A stretch of DNA of 64,000 nucleotides, taken from the NCBI RefSeq assembly GCF_016801865.2, contig NC_068937.1, positions 15,746,595-15,810,594 of the forward strand, written 5' to 3'. Below the pieces are notes generated by a model. That model saw nothing but the letters and a program-made list of their open reading frames with translations. It was not told the origin of the DNA and searched no databases. The DNA is from Culex pipiens pallens (taxonomy: Eukaryota > Arthropoda > Insecta > Diptera > Culicidae). The position numbers were made by a program, and so were the translations under genes. Positions within the stretch are counted from its first letter, which is position 1. The number at the start of each line of letters is the position of its first letter. Below are positions 23,623 through 35,355 of this stretch, piece by piece.

Positions 23623-23960
23623 CGTACATAAAACTCGAGTTTCTTCTACATATATCTCTGCCCAAGTCTCGAGCTTCAATTAGCAGCGATTCGGGCGGAG
23701 GGATTCTCTCTCTTTTAAAATTGTTCGTAAATCATATCACGGTTTTGGTCTCTTTGGCTTGCTGTTGTTGTTGCTGCTGGTGTCGGATGCAAATTGCAAA
23801 TTGGTTTAATGGTAATGCAATTTTATGTTGTTGGCACAGCAACAGTGGGTAGGGGACATTTATTATCGAGTGTGCACTTTTGCAAGTGACATTCCGTGGT
23901 TGGAGTGTAATTTATCATAGAGGTTTTGAGCATTGAAAATTATCTTTCATGTTTTTAATT
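23623..23960. other. Single-copy stretch with a GTT/GCT-rich tract
   Basis: The tract at 23760-23785 (GCTGTTGTTGTTGCTGCTGG) could code for poly-Gln on the minus strand, but no supported exon surrounds it. No other feature. Confidence 0.3.
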
Positions 23961-25619
23961 TTATTGTGATATACTTTACGGTAAAACAAATCATAATAAT
24001 ATTACACCTAGGAAATTTTTATGTCAGAAAAATTTGTAACATTATTTCTAACAATGCGTACATTTACATCTTTTTACGTGTAATTTTACTTATTCCACAT
24101 AAATTCAGGTAAAATTACACAGTAAAAAATGTGTACATTTAGAAGGTTCAACATATCCTTTTTTATGATGTAATATTAATTACATCTGTACACAGTAAAA
24201 AAATGTTTTGGAATGTTGAAAGTGCAATATTACTACTACTTCGATGTAATTTTACCTAAATTTACATGGAATGATTCCACACATCGTCTACCGCCTGGTG
24301 CTGATATCTCATTTTTACCAAAAGTGGATATTAGCCGTTTTTTCAATGGTGGGCAGCGCAGGTGAATGCATTTTTAATCAATTTCAGCTGATTGCATTTA
24401 AATTTCCATTGAAATTTTGAAGTTTTCTGAAAAAATGTTTTTTGCCCCCTGATTTTTCAGGCCAACTTTGATGGGCGGTGGGCGGTAGGGGTTACAAAAA
24501 CTTTAATGAAAATTTGTACCAGCCTTACATATTTTTATTTTATCATATTGTGAGTTTTCTCATTCTTTCATTTCAAACTTAAGCAATTCTTGAAGAAAAG
24601 CTTCTAAAACATTTTGTAAATTTTTATGAATTAAAAAAAAAACAAGCTTTTCTTCTTTATTGTCACAATATTTTTGTGAATATTTCAATTCTTTTAAACA
24701 TGCGCAGCTCTAAACAAAGTCCGTTTTCTAAAATACAATCTTATCCTGATTTTTTTAATTAAAAAAAACAACTTATTCTTGATTATCGTAATCTTTTGAG
24801 AGTTTTTTTTTATTTTTTAAAACACGATCATTTTTTAAAAAAGCCTGTGACTTCTGAAAAATTTGGTTAGTTTTTTTTAAAGAACGACACACATTAAAAA
24901 ATGTAAATTTACACATTTTTTTCTGACACAAAAGTTGTCAACATTCTCAGATTTCAAAATATAATTTTTTTTCTGTGTTATGACAAATTAAATCAGGACA
25001 TTTTTTTAAATCAAACTGCACATTTAAAGAACATGGTAATATTGTATCTGGGAATGTGGACCGGTTTTATTTTGTCAGAATTTTTTTATTTTGCCTAAAA
25101 ATTGTGTAAATTTACATGTTTCTAAATGTTATTTTAATTTTTCAAAATTGATTAAGATTTTTAAATTAAATTAAAAAAGCTTGCCATGCGACAAAAAAAA
25201 CGAAAATTTCCATAAATTATCTGTGTAAGTTATCCAACAAGACAATAAAATTTTAGATTTAGAATTAAGTTTTCACAGTTTTTTTTTATCTTAGGAAAAA
25301 AAATCATTTTTTATTTTAGGAAAAAAAATCATCATGAAACTATGTTTGCATGTTTTAGCAGACGTGACATTTTTTTTACTTACATGTGGGAAGGGGTACA
25401 ATTTACCTCTGGATTTTTTTACCTCTGGAAATGTGTAATTTTACCACTTTTCAAATGTAATGCCACTTTTTCAGTCTAAATTGAGGTAAAATTCAACCTT
25501 CCAAAATTACACTTTCCAAATTTACACTATTTTTTAATGTGTTACTGAAGGAAAAAAAAAACACCCACAAAGCAAAGAGCTTTGTTTGAAAATGTCCTAT
25601 TCACATTGGAAATCTTATA
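23961..25619. repeat. Cluster of TACA-rich MITE copies and fragments
   Basis: Units with CACAGTAAAAAA ends and internal GATGTAATTTTACCT, AGAGGTAAAATTACAC and GGAAGGTTGAATATT motifs recur at about 24050-24290, 24890-24970, 25070-25130 and 25380-25550. Most are truncated or diverged. At 24355-24535 there is a dispersed repeat (TTTTTTGCCCCCTGATTTTT, GTACCAGCCTTA) whose relative is at 47876-48037. Confidence 0.6.
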
Positions 25620-26684
25620 CACAATAAAAAAAAAAACATGGTAAAATTACATCTAAAAAGGGGTACATCTTTTATGTAAAAAAAAAAGTTTTAATTTTAC
25701 CTCTAATAATGTGTAAATTTACATCTGGCAGACGCTAGGAAAAAATATCTGTAATCCTTAAAAAATATCAAACGGGCGATATTTTTTTTAAATTAAATAT
25801 ACTTTATTGAATCTTTCTTTTGATAATTACTTTTGATTAACATTATAAGTGGTCAGCTGTGGCTCTTCAGCTATAGTTTGCTTTTCGTGATTTAAACACT
25901 GTTCATTTATATAACTTTAACAGTATATAATTTATCATTTTTGTAACACTAGGTACAATGAGGAAAAAAAAAAGTTATCAAACCGGCGACAGTTATATCT
26001 AGCTTACTAAGTCCGCGCCCCAACCCGCACGGTTAACTCGCCGCTGTGAAAACTGGACGATCAAAGCCAATGTACCGCTATGTGCTCCGTAATGCATATA
26101 CACAGTAAAAATAATGTAAATTTGGAGCTGTAATTTTGGAAGGTTGAATATTACCTCTTTTATGATGTAATTTTACCTCAATTTAGGCTGAAAAACTGAC
26201 ATTACACCAGAAAAGAGGTTAAATTACACATTTCCAGAGGTAAAATTACACCTTTTTTCTGACATAAAAGATGTACCCCTTCCCAGATGTAATATTACCA
26301 TGATTTTTTTATGTGTACGATACATAGAGGTACATCGTCTTTGATCGTCCAGTTTTCACAGCGGCGAGTTGGCCGTGCAGGTTGGGGCGCGGTCTTAGTA
26401 AGCTGGATATAACTATCGCCGGTTTGATATTATTTAAGGATTACAGGCCACAGCTGACCACTTAAATGTAAATCAAAAGTAATTATTAAAAGAAAGATTC
26501 AATAAAGTATATTTAATTTAAAAAAATATCGCCGGTTTGATATTTTTTTAGGATTACAGATATTTTTTCCTAGCGTCTGCCAGATGTAAATTTACACATT
26601 ATTAGAGGTAAAAATTAAAGCTTTTTTCTGACATAAAAGATGTACCTCTTTTTAGATGTAATTTTACCGTGTTTTTTTTGACAT
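25620..26684. mobile_element. 1.07-kb palindromic element with GC-rich inner arms
   Basis: The arms 25620-26095 and 26318-26684 are inverted copies. The outer parts are MITE-like (GGTAAAATTACATCT); the middle carries GTCTGCCAGATGTAAATTTA; the inner parts are GC-rich (ACTGGACGATCAAAG and CTTTGATCGTCCAGTTTTCA). The right arm is about 110 bp shorter because the left arm carries extra sequence. The centre is occupied by a separate MITE (26101-26315). No coding capacity. Confidence 0.8.
26101..26315. mobile_element. Complete 215-bp TA-flanked MITE nested at the palindrome centre
   Basis: The ends CACAGTAAAAA and TTTTTTATGTG are inverted repeats, and TA dinucleotides flank both sides (26099-26100 and 26316-26317). 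Internal motifs AAATTTGGAG, AGGTTGAATATTACCTC and ACATAAAAGATGTA define the family. A TA duplication is typical of Tc1/mariner-related MITEs. Confidence 0.75.
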
Positions 26685-26905
26685 AGGACTCTACTTACTA
26701 TATTGGGGGGCCAGTTCAGAAATTCGATCCAAAGCGTCACTTTTAAGCGTTAAAAAAGGGGACATTTTGAACGCTTATATCTTTTTTCCCTGTGAATCAA
26801 TCCAGACGGTTGGACCACCAATCGAAAGAGGAAGACTTCAGCTATTGTTTAACTACATAGATAGTCTGACTAAACATAGTTAAAGCACTTAAAACATGCA
26901 ATCAA

Positions 26906-27207
26906 AATGAGTAATTTTTCAGTACAAATCGGACAGATGACCAATCAGAGCGAGCGTATGCATTCGAGACCGCGCCCCTTTTGTGCCGTTCTCCGGCTGT
27001 GCCGCTATTTAAGCAGAAAATTTCGCAAAAGCAAGTCACATTGGAACGAGCACTCGAACTGTGCACGTCGGGCCGACGCGGAGCAGCAGCAGCAGCGGCC
27101 AATAGAAGAAGAGGATCAGCAACCAGAAGGAAGAACCACCGGCAGCAGAAGGAGGAAATTCGAGCGAAGCGGACGGCGTGGAAGTCGCTATGATGCGGCG
27201 GTTCTTA
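26906..27207 (+). promoter_or_regulatory. Promoter-like segment abutting the 149-bp satellite
   Basis: Unlike its AT-rich surroundings this 300-bp block is GC-balanced. It has CCAAT at 26941, a TATA-like TATTTAAG at 27006-27013, and then a purine-rich leader with CAG and GAA repeats that runs straight into the satellite. An ATG frame from 26907 continues into the array (196 codons). It could be the 5' end of a transcription unit covering the array, or a retroelement LTR fragment. The spacing is suggestive only. Confidence 0.35.
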
Positions 27208-30200
27208 TGAAAAATGGCCAATTCGACAGTGGTGAAAAAAAGCTGGAGTGGCCGGTGCCCTCAAAGAAGGTTCCCCCGGGGCCTGGGGGGACATTTACAG
27301 AAACATACGAGTTGTGGCAATATGGGTATCAAAATTCATGGTTTTTGATACTGAACATATTAATGGCCATTTCGACAGTAGTGGCCACAACCTGGAGTGG
27401 CCGGTGCCCTCGAAGAAGGTTCCCCCGGGGCCTAGGGGGACATTTACAGAAACATACGAGTTGTGGCAATATGGGTATCAAAATTCATGGTTTTTGATAC
27501 TGAACGTAATAATGGCCATTTCGACAGTAGTGGCCACAACCTGGAGTGGCCGGTGCCCTCGAAGAAGGTTCCCCCGGGGCCTGGGGGGACATTTACAGAA
27601 ACATACGAGTTGTGGCAATATGGGTATCAAAATTCATGGTTTTTGATACTGAACATAATAATGGCCATTTTGACAGTAGTGGCCACAACCTGGAGTGGCC
27701 GGTGCCCTCAAAGAAGGTTCCCCCGGGGCCTGGGGGGACATTTACAGAAACATACGAGTTGTGGCAATATGGGTATCAAAATTCATGGTTTTTGATACTG
27801 AACATAATAATGGCCATTTCGACAGTAGTGGCCACAACCTGGAGTGGCCGGTGCCCTCAAAGAAGGTTCCCCCGGGGCCTGGGGGACATTTACAGAAACA
27901 TACGAGTTGTGGCAATATGGGTATCAAAATTCATGGTTTTTGATACTGAACATAATAATGGCCATTTTGACAGTAGTGGCCACAACCTGGAGTGGCCGGT
28001 GCCCTCAAAGAAGGTTCCCTATAGGGGCCTGGGGGGACACTTACAGAAACATACGAGTTGTGGCAATATGGGTATCAAAATTCATGGTTTTCGATACTGA
28101 ACATAATAATGGCCATTTCGACAGTAGTGGCCACAACCTGGAGTGGCCGGTGCCCTCGAAGAAGGTTCCCCCGGGGCCTGGGGGACATTTACAGAAACAT
28201 ACGAGTTGTGGCAATATGGGTATCAAAATTCATGGTTTTTGATACTGAACATAATAATGGCCATTTCGACAGTAGTGGCCACAACCTGGAGTGGCCGGTG
28301 CCCTCAAGAAGGTTCCCCCGGGGCCTGGGGGGACATTTACAGAAACATACGAGTTGTGGCAATATGGGTATCAAAATTCATGGTTTTTGATACTGAACAT
28401 AATAATGGCCATTTCGACAGTAGTGGCCACAACCTGGAGTGGCCGGTGCCCTCAAAGAAGGTTCCACCGGGGCCTGGGGGGACATTTACAGAAACATACG
28501 AGTTGTGGCAATATGGGTATCAAAATTCATGGTTTTTGATACTGAACATAATAATGGCCATTTCGACAGTAGTGGCCACAACCTGGAGTGGCCGGTGCCC
28601 TCAAAGAAGGTTCCCCCGGGGCCTGGGGGGACATTTACAGAAACATACGAGTTGTGGCAATATGGGTATCAAAATTCATGGTTTTTGATACTGAACATAA
28701 TAATGGCCATTTCGACAGTAGTGGCCACAACCTGGAGTGGCCGGTGCCCTCAAAGAAGGTTCCCCGGGGCCTGGGGGGACATTTACAGAAACATACGAGT
28801 TGTGGCAATATGGGTATCAAAATTCATGGTTTTTGATACTGAACATAATAATGGCCATTTCGACAGTAGTGGCCACAACCTGGAGTGGCCGGTGCCCTCG
28901 AAGAAGGTTCCCCCGGGGCCTGGGGGGACATTTACAGAAACATACGAGTTGTGGCAATATGGGTATCAAAATTCATGGTTTTCGATACTGAACATAATAA
29001 TGGCCATTTCGACAGTAGTGGCCACAACCTGGAGTGGCCGGTGCCCTCAAAGAAGGTTCCCCCGGGGCCTGGGGGGACATTTACAGAAACATACGAGTTG
29101 TGGCAATATGGGTATCAAAATTCATGGTTTTTGATACTGAACATAATAATGGCCATTTCGACAGTAGTGGCCACAACCTGGAGTGGCCGGTGCCCTCGAA
29201 GAAGGTTCCCGCGGGGCCTGGGGGGACATTTACAGAAACATACGAGTTGTGGCAATATGGGTATCAAAATTCATGGTTTTTGATACTGAACATAATAATG
29301 GCCATTTCGACAGTAGTGGCCACAACCTGGAGTGGCCGGTGCCCTCGAAGAAGGTTCCCCCGGGGCCTGGGGGGACATTTACAGAAACATACGAGTTGTG
29401 GCAATATGGGTATCAAAATTCATGGTTTTTGATACTGAACATAATAATGGCCATTTCGACAGTAGTGGCCACAACCTGGAGTGGCCGGTGCCCTCAAAGA
29501 AGGTTCCCCGGGGCCTGGGGGGACATTTACAGAAACATACGAGTTGTGGCAATATGGGTATCAAAATTCATGGTTTTTGATACTGAACATATTAATGGCC
29601 ATTTCGACAGTAGTGGCCACAACCTGGAGTGGCCGGTGCCCTCGAAGAAGGTTCCCCCGGGGCCTAGGGGGACATTTACAGAAACATACGAGTTGTGGCA
29701 ATATGGGTATCAAAATTCATGGTTTTTGATACTGAACATAATAATGGCCATTTCGACAGTAGTGGCCACAACCTGGAGTGGCCGGTGCCCTCGAAGAAGG
29801 TTCCCCCGGGGCCTGGGGGGACATTTACAGAAACATACGAGTTGTGGCAATATGGGTATCAAAATTCATGGTTTTTGATACTGAACATAATAATGGCCAT
29901 TTTGACAGTAGTGGCCACAACCTGGAGTGGCCGGTGCCCTCAAAGAAGGTTCCCCCGGGGCCTGGGGGGACATTTACAGAAACATACGAGTTGTGGCAAT
30001 ATGGGTATCAAAATTCATGGTTTTTGATACTGAACATAATAATGGCCATTTCGACAGTAGTGGCCACAACCTGGAGTGGCCGGTGCCCTCAAAGAAGGTT
30101 CCCCCGGGGCCTGGGGGACATTTACAGAAACATACGAGTTGTGGCAATATGGGTATCAAAATTCATGGTTTTTGATACTGAACATAATAATGGCCATTTT

Positions 30201-30725
30201 GACAGTAGTGGCCACAACCTGGAGTGGCCGGTGCCCTCAAAGAAGGTTCCCTATAGGGGCCTGGGGGGACACTTACAGAAACATACGAGTTGTGGCAATA
30301 TGGGTATCAAAATTCATGGTTTTCGATACTGAACATAATAATGGCCATTTCGACAGTAGTGGCCACAACCTGGAGTGGCCGGTGCCCTCAAAGAAGGTTC
30401 TCCGGGGGCCTGGGGGGACATTTACAGAAACATACGAGTTGTGGCAATATGGGTATCAAAATTCATGGTTTTTGATACTGAACATAATAATGGCCATTTT
30501 GACAGTAGTGGCCACAACCTGGAGTGGCCGGTGCCCTCAAAGAAGGTTCCCTCGGGGCCTGGGGGGACATTTACAGAAACATACGAGTTGTGGCAATATG
30601 GGTATCAAAATTCATGGTTTTTGATACTGAACGTGAAAATTGACATTTCGACCGTAGTGACCACAACCTGGAGTGGCCGGTGCCCTCATGGAAGGTTCAC
30701 CTTGGGAGAACATTTATGACAATTT
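27208..30725 (+). repeat. 149-bp satellite array, 24 units
   Basis: The anchor GGAGTGGCCGGTGCCCTC occurs 24 times at steps of 148-150 bp from about 27245 to 30670. Each unit also has TTCCCCCGGGGCCTGGGGGG, ACATACGAGTTGTGGCAATA and TCAAAATTCATGG. The first and last units are the most diverged. Rare variants recur together exactly 2232 bp apart (CATATTAATGG at 27356 and 29588; CTATAGGGG at 28019 and 30251), which means a 15-unit block was duplicated in tandem. Because 149 is not a multiple of three, successive units are read in rotating frames, giving ORFs up to 231 codons that I regard as non-coding. Confidence 0.95.
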
Positions 30726-31990
30726 TGCCGACAAATCTATAAAACAAAATAAAATAATGTTATTTCAGATTTCACTAGCAATCCAAAAACACATTCAAAT
30801 TGTTTGGTCCTATGTCTTTCGGTTATGTCTCTGACATACCATCTTGAACTTTTTACTGTGTAGCTTAAAGGACTATATGAAAACACAAACTGTAGAAGAA
30901 AAAAATAACTAATTGAGTGTTATTTATTCCTTTAAAAGCTTGAAACGTTTAACCTTTTAATGTTATTTTACAAATATTTACGGTCGAAGAATAATATTAC
31001 ATAATTGAAGATGTCAATTTACATGCTTTTAGTGGTAAAATTACACAATGCTTGTTGAACTGTGTCAATTGCAATCAAAATTGCATAATATTTTTATTCC
31101 ATCGAATGTTTCTTTGAATTTGTATTTTTCGTAAATTTAGTACGTAATTTTCACGTTATTTAGAAAAAAAAATACAAAAAAGCGGTAATATTTAACGAAC
31201 CAAATTTTCTACCATCCAATTTTTTTTACTGTGTGCAAAGTATTAAAAAAATCCACGATTCATCGATTATTCCTAGCCAAGCAACCTTTCATAAGCCCAA
31301 AATTCACTTTTGGCCGTTTATGAGTTTTGAAATTAAAACCTTCAAATGTTTACAAATTGCCCATTGCAAACCCCTCAATTAAAGCCCCATCAGGCTTGAC
31401 TGTACCCTTCAAAAATATTTTTTTTTTCGTAGGTTCCCTAGAGACAACAGCATGTGAAGTTAAACAATGCCATAAGTTTCTCCCATTGGCAACAACAGCA
31501 GCTTCCATTTAGGAGGAAAAAAAAACCTTCCTCCAAAACGCCTCAATCCTCATTAAGACGACGGCACCACCATCGATTAAAATTGCCCATTTTCGTTCAC
31601 CAACTAATAAAGAAGATCAATCCCCGCTGTATGGATGGTCCACTTTCGAAGCTAAATTTATTAAACACATTTTTTTTTGTTACTTTTATGGGTAACGAAC
31701 GGCGTTTCAGTGGGTGGGTGGGATGAAGGTTTGGTGGTGGCGTCCGCCGGTTCGTCACGGTTGGCAGTTTGCGAAATTGAGAAGAAAAAGTGCCCACCCT
31801 CGGTTTCCCCTTTCGATCCGTAGGTTCGTCCGTCAATACCGTACCGGTCCAGTGTCAAAGTACACTCAGTTGCACAAGAGTGCATAGGAAAGAGAACTTT
31901 GTTTAGAAAAAAAAGTAAGTCAAAATTCTAAATGTTCGATTTATTTTGGGTAATAGTTTGGAGAAATTAAATTGAAGTTCAGATTTATTG
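30726..31990. other. Flank of the satellite: MITE remnants, then single-copy DNA
   Basis: 30840-31240 contains diverged TACA-rich MITE pieces (TTTACTGTGTAG, GGTAAAATTACACAATG). 31300-31900 is single-copy with balanced composition; frames of 61-90 codons overlap on both strands and none is recognisable. Confidence 0.4.
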
Positions 31991-31997
31991 AAGTAAA

Positions 31998-32289
31998 CAC
32001 AGTAAAAAATTGTGTAAATTTCGAAGTTGTATTTTCGGAAGGTTGAATGTTACCTCTTTTATGATGTAATTTTACCTTAATTCTAGATTAAATTTTCAAA
32101 ACAACCTATCCGTCATGGGTTTCCTATGCAGACCTTTTGAAAATTTAATCTAGAATTAAGCTAGGAAAAGTGACATTATACCAGAAAAGTGTAAAGTTAC
32201 ATATTTTCAGAGGTTAAATTACATTTTTTTTTCTGACTTAAAAAATGTACTCCTTCCCACATGTAATATTGCAATGATTTTTTTTTGTT
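31998..32289. mobile_element. TACA-rich MITE interrupted by a 71-bp hairpin
   Basis: It begins CACAGTAAAAAATTGTG and ends near TTTTTTTTTGTTTAC. Internal family motifs are split at 32083-32153 by a hairpin with perfect 19-bp arms (CTAGATTAAATTTTCAAAA and its complement) around a loop with ATGGGTTTCCTATGCAGA. A related loop sequence lies at 32776-32800, so the hairpin is itself repetitive. Confidence 0.65.
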
Positions 32290-32894
32290 TACTATAAAAG
32301 TTCTTGTTTGTATTGACTCTTATAAATTTAATTGCATTTAATAATCAATTTGAAAGCTTTTCCATCCATGTCTAAAGAAGCCTAAAAGCTTACAAACTTC
32401 GAAGGTTTCCATTAGGGTTGTTCAAATTTAATTTCACGATCCATTACCTGTCCATTGGCTGATTTTTGTTGGCTTACTGAGCCTAAATCCCAAATTTGAG
32501 CTCAATTTGAGCATTTGGTTTTTTATTGGGAAAGTCACTGTTTCAGTTTTTGTTATTTTTTACCATATAAGTCATTTTAACGAATCATGTAACATGTCTA
32601 ATCGAGCTCATATATGGAATTTTGGCTTAAAAAATGGATACAATTATACAGCCCTCAATGAAAGGCAAAAAGTCAAATTTTAACCACCCTACTGTACATA
32701 CAAATTTAGTACAAAAATGTTCGCAAAAATCAGAAAAAAATAAAATCAAGAGTAAATTTTCAAACAACCTATAGCCATGGGTTTCCTATGCAGATAGGAA
32801 AACATTATTCTAGAAACGATGTTGTTGGTCAATTTGGCGTCTTAAGCTAAAATTTTCCAAAATTTCTTGGCAAAAACAAATGATAAATTATGTA

Positions 32895-33254
32895 CACAGA
32901 AAAAATAGTGTACATTTGGAAGGTTCAATATTACCTCATTTATTATGCAATATTACCTCAATTTAGTTTGAATTACAACGAAATGACATTACAGCGAAAA
33001 ACTGGTAAATTTACACATTTTAAGACGTAAAATTACACACTTTTTCTCATATAAATGATGCACACAGCAAAAAAAGTGTAAATTTGGAAGGTGTAATTTC
33101 ACCAGAATAGTGGTAAAATTTAACATTTTCAGAGGTAAAATTACACATTTTTTTCTGACATAAAAGATGTAACTCTTTCCAGATGTAATTTTACCATGAT
33201 TTTTTTATTCTGTGTACTCATGCCCAGATGTAATATTGCCTTTTTTTTACTGTG
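32895..33254. mobile_element. TACA-rich MITE carrying a second MITE inside
   Basis: The outer copy starts CACAGAAAAAATAGTG (after TA) and ends TTTTTTTTACTGTG. Its sequence breaks at ATAAATGATG and resumes at CTCATGCCCAGATG, with the inner copy in between. Confidence 0.65.
33063..33214. mobile_element. Inner TACA-rich MITE
   Basis: 152 bp with ends CACAGCAAAAAAAGTG and TTTTTTATTCTGTG. It is flanked by CA (33061-33062) and TA (33215-33216), a nearly intact TA duplication. Confidence 0.65.
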
Positions 33255-34825
33255 GAGTTCACTCGATACGGAAATGATTAGTTCACATGTGAAATCAGTT
33301 CATATAAACCTGGGATTTCACTTAATCGTCTGAATCACACGTAAAATAATATGTTTACGTATGATTTGTAGTAAATTTACATCCAATGGTATTTGAGGTT
33401 AAATTTTAAATACTTGCAGTAGTGTTACATTTCTAATGACAAAACATTCGGATTTATTTCCGTGTATGAAAATGGCAAAATACTTCGGAAGCTACACAAT
33501 AAAAAAAGGGTTGAATATGGCCTCTATTTCGATGTAATTTTACCTCAATTTACGTGTAATATTAAAAATTACCCATACACAGATGTAAATTTACACATTA
33601 TTAGGGGAATATAGTAAACTTTTTTTTAAACAAAATATGTCAACTTTTCCAAATTTAGAGTTTTTTTTTCGCTTTTTGGGTGTTTTAAAAACCGCCTTGA
33701 GTCAGAGATATTGAAAAACAACCAGAAACAAAAAAAAATGTTTATCAGAAAAAAAGAACTCCAAATATGACATTCTTGTACAGTGTAATTGCTTTAAAAT
33801 TTATGTATTAGCGTTTTCGTAACTTGCCTAATGTTTAGAAAAAGCTCAAGTCGTCAATATATATTTTTTCCTGTGTTTAATTTGTCAAGATAATCCTGAT
33901 AATTCACAGCAAAAAAAATGAAAAACTTACAGCAAGTTTAAATTTTTAAAGATTTTTCCCTTAAAAACACGTTAAAATTGCCACTCAAAAAGTGTAAATT
34001 TACACCTGTTTAAGTGTTACTTTACTTATTCTACATAAATTTAGGTAAAAGTACATCTAAAAAATAACATTCAGCAACCGAATTTTCAACTTTCCTAAAT
34101 TAAACTTTTTTTACTGTGTAATATTAATTATTGCTTAAAAAAGGGGAAAACAGGTAATCAGCGAAATATTTCATCACCGTTGTTTATTTTATCATTTTTT
34201 CACTTATTTCAGACATAAACTGATAAAATTTTCATCTTTTTCTATGTAACTTTATTTTCCTTCAGGAACATTAAGCAAGAACTACATACAAATTGGGTGA
34301 ATTTACAACCTTTAGAGATTTCAACTCGTATTTTTTTATCTTTGAAAACAGTTTAAAAATTATAGTAATATTAAATCTGGGAATTTAAAAAAATGCGTAA
34401 AAAAAGTGTAAATTTAAATCTGTTTAGGTGTAATTTTACCTTACATAAACTTCAAACAAGTTTTGCTTTTTTAATAACAAATTAATGCCATGAATGTTAT
34501 GCAATTGTTATATTTAGTCCCTTTTCGCATGATTGTACAGTAAAATTAGAGATTTGAATTTGGGAAGGTAACATATTTAATGGTTGATTATTACCACTTT
34601 CTTTATGTGATTTTAGCTAAACTTATGAGTAAATAAGTAAAATTCATTGAAATATTATGAAAATTTAAAAAAATCAAATTATTGATTTTGCTTAACAAAA
34701 TGCATAATTTAAAACTGGAACTGGTAAAATTTTCATCCTTTTCTATTGAATTTAACTATTTTATAACTTGAACACAATTTGGGTAGAACTACATAAAAAG
34801 AGGTAAAATTCAACCATAAAACCCT
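33255..34825. repeat. Further diverged TACA-rich MITE fragments
   Basis: Fragments are recognisable at about 33495-33615, 33985-34135, 34390-34450 and 34540-34640 by GTAAATTTACA, GATGTAATTTTACCTCA and TTTTTACTGTGTAA motifs. At 33650-33760 there is a piece with CGCCTTGAGTCAGAG. No gene is seen. Confidence 0.5.
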
Positions 34826-34960
34826 TTACACGGAGTTCACACACACTACCAAACGTTTGTTTTGATAGTGTGCGTGTGCGCCGTGTAAAAAGTGACAGTT
34901 CCTCACTTTTTAGTTTGACTTTGACCAACCAAACTAAAAAAGAGTCAAACGAAAAAGTGA
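34826..34960. repeat. Two adjacent hairpins
   Basis: First hairpin 34826-34883: TTTACACGG.. and ..CCGTGTAAA with CACACTA / TAGTGTG inside. Second, at about 34896-34960: ACTTTTTAGTTTGAC against an imperfect complement with AAACTAAAAA. They may be element termini. Confidence 0.45.
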
Positions 34961-35355
34961 CCAATCACCGGGGGTTGAGTGTATTAAAAATAAAACCTTA
35001 GAAACTTGTCTTTGGACAAATAGAAAACATGCTCAACGTTCCGGTCAATTTGAACATAACAAAAATGACATTTTTTAATCAATCCAAGAATTCCTCGAAT
35101 GACAATTTTTTTTGACAACTGAGTGTAGTCGTGTGACGCGTCCCGTTGATATCTATGTCAACCCCAACGAAGCATTCGTCTTCTTCTGGTTCCGTTGTCG
35201 ATTTATGGATTAAACTTAGCCCTCTTCCAGAACCCTGAGCTATGTTTAGTCCTTGAGGGTCTAATCTGACCCGATTTCCGATCCTTGTTGGATCAATTCC
35301 GCACAAGACCCGGATGAAGCATGACCGACCCTTATTTCTACCGTTGTTCACTTAC
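34961..35355 (-). other. Start of the Klp10A intron after coding exon 2
   Basis: Intron sequence begins at 35355 (minus) with GTAAGTG. A 90-codon frame at 35351-35079 starts inside the intron, has no similarity I recognise, and is not treated as coding. The next Klp10A exon is not visible in the window. Confidence 0.5.

Noticed and set aside
27546..29878. ORFs of 132-231 codons in the 149-bp satellite
   Set aside because: They arise because each unit is nearly stop-free and 149 is not a multiple of three. All three frames are read in rotation and every one ends at the same in-unit stop, so there is no sign of selection on one frame.
35079..35351. 90-codon minus-strand ORF next to Klp10A exon 2
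   Set aside because: It begins beyond the strong donor AGG|GTAAGT, in a different frame from the exon, with no kinesin similarity.
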